Shown: in pieces, positions 16,386-17,823 of the stretch
Layout of the letters: each line of letters opens with the position of its first letter
How positions within the stretch are numbered: position 1 is the stretch's first letter
DNA from: Desulfuromusa sp.
GTDB taxonomy: Bacteria > Desulfobacterota > Desulfuromonadia > Desulfuromonadales > Geopsychrobacteraceae
Direction: 5' to 3'
DNA length: 17,823 nucleotides
NCBI GenBank assembly: GCA_021157505.1
Contig: JAGGWI010000107.1
Span: 1-17,823 of the forward strand
Program-made: the position numbers and the translations under genes
The notes under the pieces: model-generated
The model's input: only the letters and a program-made list of their open reading frames with translations
Told to the model about the DNA's origin: nothing
The model's database searches: none

Positions 16386-17216
16386 ATGCGTAACCTTCTG
16401 AAACCCTCAATCTGGCTACTTAGCACCATGATGTTGCTGTGCGTAACTGTAGCGTGGGCAGAAACAGTGGAGTACGATGGGTTGATCGAGCCCTACAAAA
16501 CCGTGGAACTCGGTGCTCCCTCTGAGGGAATTGTCGCCAAGGTCAATGTCGATCGCGGCAGCTTGATAAAAAAAGGGCAGTTGCTGGTAGCGCTTGACTA
16601 CTCGGTAGAGTGGGCCGCAGTGCAAAAAGCCAAAGCCGTGGCAAAATTTGATGGGGAAATCAAGCTGCAACAGACCCGACAAAAGTTTGCCCAGCGGGTT
16701 CATGAGCGGATTAAACAGGTTGGAGCCATTTCAACTCACGACAAAGATCAAGCAGCGACTGAAATTATTTTAACCCAGCACCGTCTGGATAAAGCACGTG
16801 AAAAGCGCACTCTTGCAGAACTTGAGTTAAAAAGAGCCTGGATAGGACTGGCGCGCCGTTCAATTAAAAGTCCCCTTAACGGAGTGGTGATAGAGCGTTA
16901 TGTCAATCCCGGCGAATATGTCAACACCCAACCGCTGTTGCGGGTCGCACAGATCGACCCTCTGTTGGTTGAAGTCATTGTACCGGCACAGATGTTTGGC
17001 AAGATCAATCCCGACATGACCGCAACCATTATCCCCGACCTGGAAGAATACGGGGCGCACACCGCCACCGTCATAATTGTAGATAGAGTGATTGATTCTG
17101 CCAGCAGCACCTTTGGAGTTCGTCTCGAATTACCAAACCATGAACTGAAAATACCCAGCGGTTTAAAATGTCTGATACGGTTTGAGATAGATGAGAATAC
17201 TGACGAGGTAAAATAA
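16386..17216 (+). CDS. periplasmic HlyD/RND-type adaptor protein
   Basis: The 276-residue product starts with a signal peptide (MRNLLKPSIWLLSTMMLLC, cleavage likely after AWA at residue 25). A compact adaptor follows: first barrel-sandwich half (ELGAPSEGIVAKVNVDRGSL, GQLLVALD), a helical hairpin (about 75-150), the second half (SIKSPLNGVVIERYVNPGEY), and a beta-barrel region ending in a conserved-looking IPSGLKCLIRFE. It resembles membrane-fusion proteins of efflux and type I secretion systems but is short and has no membrane helix beyond the signal. It follows the SecA-like gene after a 65-bp gap that contains a short hairpin (CCGGG 16339-16343 with CCCGG 16348-16352) and an AGAGGAG ribosome binding site 11 nt before the ATG. 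It is the third adaptor module in the cluster and precedes the probable substrate by 5 bp. Confidence 0.85.
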   Translation: MRNLLKPSIWLLSTMMLLCVTVAWAETVEYDGLIEPYKTVELGAPSEGIVAKVNVDRGSLIKKGQLLVALDYSVEWAAVQKAKAVAKFDGEIKLQQTRQKFAQRVHERIKQVGAISTHDKDQAATEIILTQHRLDKAREKRTLAELELKRAWIGLARRSIKSPLNGVVIERYVNPGEYVNTQPLLRVAQIDPLLVEVIVPAQMFGKINPDMTATIIPDLEEYGAHTATVIIVDRVIDSASSTFGVRLELPNHELKIPSGLKCLIRFEIDENTDEVK

Positions 17217-17221
17217 ATAAC

Positions 17222-17823
17222 ATGGCCAGAAAACCAGCAAAAAAACAATCGGAGATCCTCCGTTACGAAGAACTGGAACAGCGCGTACTGTTTTCTGCCG
17301 ATGCTATGCCCGGACTCGACAGCATCGCATCTGCAGAGCAGGTGCTGGTTCAGAATGTTGATGAAGAAGTCCAGACCGACACCACCAATATAAATGACCC
17401 GGCGGTGCAAATTGAAGATGTACGTCACGAGCTGGTTTTTGTTAATGAGGATGTCACCGATTACCAGCAACTGATTGACGATCTACAGCAGCAGAATAAC
17501 CATCTGACTATCGAAGTTGTCGTGCTTGCCGCTGATCAGAGCGGCATTGATCAGGTGACCGAAACTCTTGCCCAGCATGATTATCTTGATGCCATCCATA
17601 TTATCAGCCACGGTCGTGACGGGGCTTTCGCCCTGGGCTCGGACTGGCTCGGTACAGACGATCTCGAAGCCAACAGCGGCGCTATCAGTTCCTGGGGTAG
17701 TTCCCTAAATGCCGAGGCCGATATTCTCCTCTACGGTTGTAATATTGCCACCGATGCAAGCGGACAAACCCTTACCAATACCCTGGCCGAGTTAACCGGC
17801 GCCGATGTTGCAGCATCCGATGA
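17222..17823 (+). CDS. LEPR-XLL / DUF4347 surface protein, N-terminal part (runs off the window)
   Basis: The frame opens at ATG 17222, 5 bp after the adaptor gene, and stays open to the window end (200 codons plus 2 nt). The N-terminus is charged (MARKPAKKQSEILRYEE) with no hydrophobic Sec signal, followed by LEQRVLFSAD (residues 18-27), a close match to the LEPR-XLL motif at the start of many very large surface proteins. After an acidic linker, residues about 68-200 match DUF4347: RHELVFVNEDV, IEVVVLAADQSGIDQV, a HIISHG motif (His130) and DILLYGCNIA (Cys173). Proteins with this N-terminus typically continue for thousands of residues with repeat domains, as adhesins do; the rest is outside the window. 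A GAGG at 17205-17208 is 13 nt from the start, rather distant. Position directly after the export genes makes it the likely cargo. Confidence 0.85.
   Translation, partial: MARKPAKKQSEILRYEELEQRVLFSADAMPGLDSIASAEQVLVQNVDEEVQTDTTNINDPAVQIEDVRHELVFVNEDVTDYQQLIDDLQQQNNHLTIEVVVLAADQSGIDQVTETLAQHDYLDAIHIISHGRDGAFALGSDWLGTDDLEANSGAISSWGSSLNAEADILLYGCNIATDASGQTLTNTLAELTGADVAASD

Noticed and set aside
16898..17470. Minus-strand open frame of 190 codons across the adaptor/DUF4347 boundary
   Set aside because: It is antisense to two supported genes and has no family features.

Overview
The window looks like a chromosomal segment from a Gram-negative bacterium of the Desulfuromonadales/Geobacter type. 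This is an inference from gene content (an smc gene paired with a Roadblock/LC7 gene, a long AsmA-like protein, a lone MenG/UbiE methyltransferase, a double-membrane export cluster) and from moderate GC. No rRNA, tRNA or CRISPR array was seen. The left half is housekeeping; the right third is an accessory-looking secretion operon.

Layout. 1-94: start of a minus-strand gene for a small hydrophobic protein, cut by the window edge. 142-294: a nested inverted-repeat element. 305-4264 (minus): smc followed by a Roadblock/LC7 protein, probably one operon, fired from a sigma70-like promoter at 4363-4390. 4488-7793 (plus): a divergent AsmA-family protein with its own promoter and an internal 67-residue tandem duplication. 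7811-8524 (minus): menaquinone-type UbiE/MenG methyltransferase, convergent with the AsmA gene. 8634-9038 (plus): MutT-like Nudix hydrolase. 9041-9125: a double-hairpin intergenic repeat. 9173-10012 (plus): COG1237-type metallo-beta-lactamase-fold hydrolase. 10013-10418: AT-rich gap with direct repeats and no gene.

10419-17823 (plus) holds five tightly spaced genes that read as one export system: (1) a soluble GAF-like region fused through one membrane helix to an HlyD-type adaptor; (2) a polytopic M50 site-2-protease-like protein with an N-terminal PqqD-like domain and a C-terminal HlyD-like domain; (3) a short SecA-like ATPase whose start overlaps the end of gene 2 by 8 bp; (4) a small periplasmic HlyD-like adaptor with a signal peptide; (5) the start of a probably large protein with an N-terminal LEPR-XLL-type motif, no Sec signal peptide, and a DUF4347 domain, running off the window. 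The natural reading is that genes 1-4 export gene 5 (and perhaps other LEPR-XLL proteins) to the surface. The SecA homologue keeps the ATPase motifs but ends just into the long scaffold helix, so it lacks the two-helix finger, helical wing and zinc tail of housekeeping SecA. This cluster is the best candidate in the window for an undescribed system.
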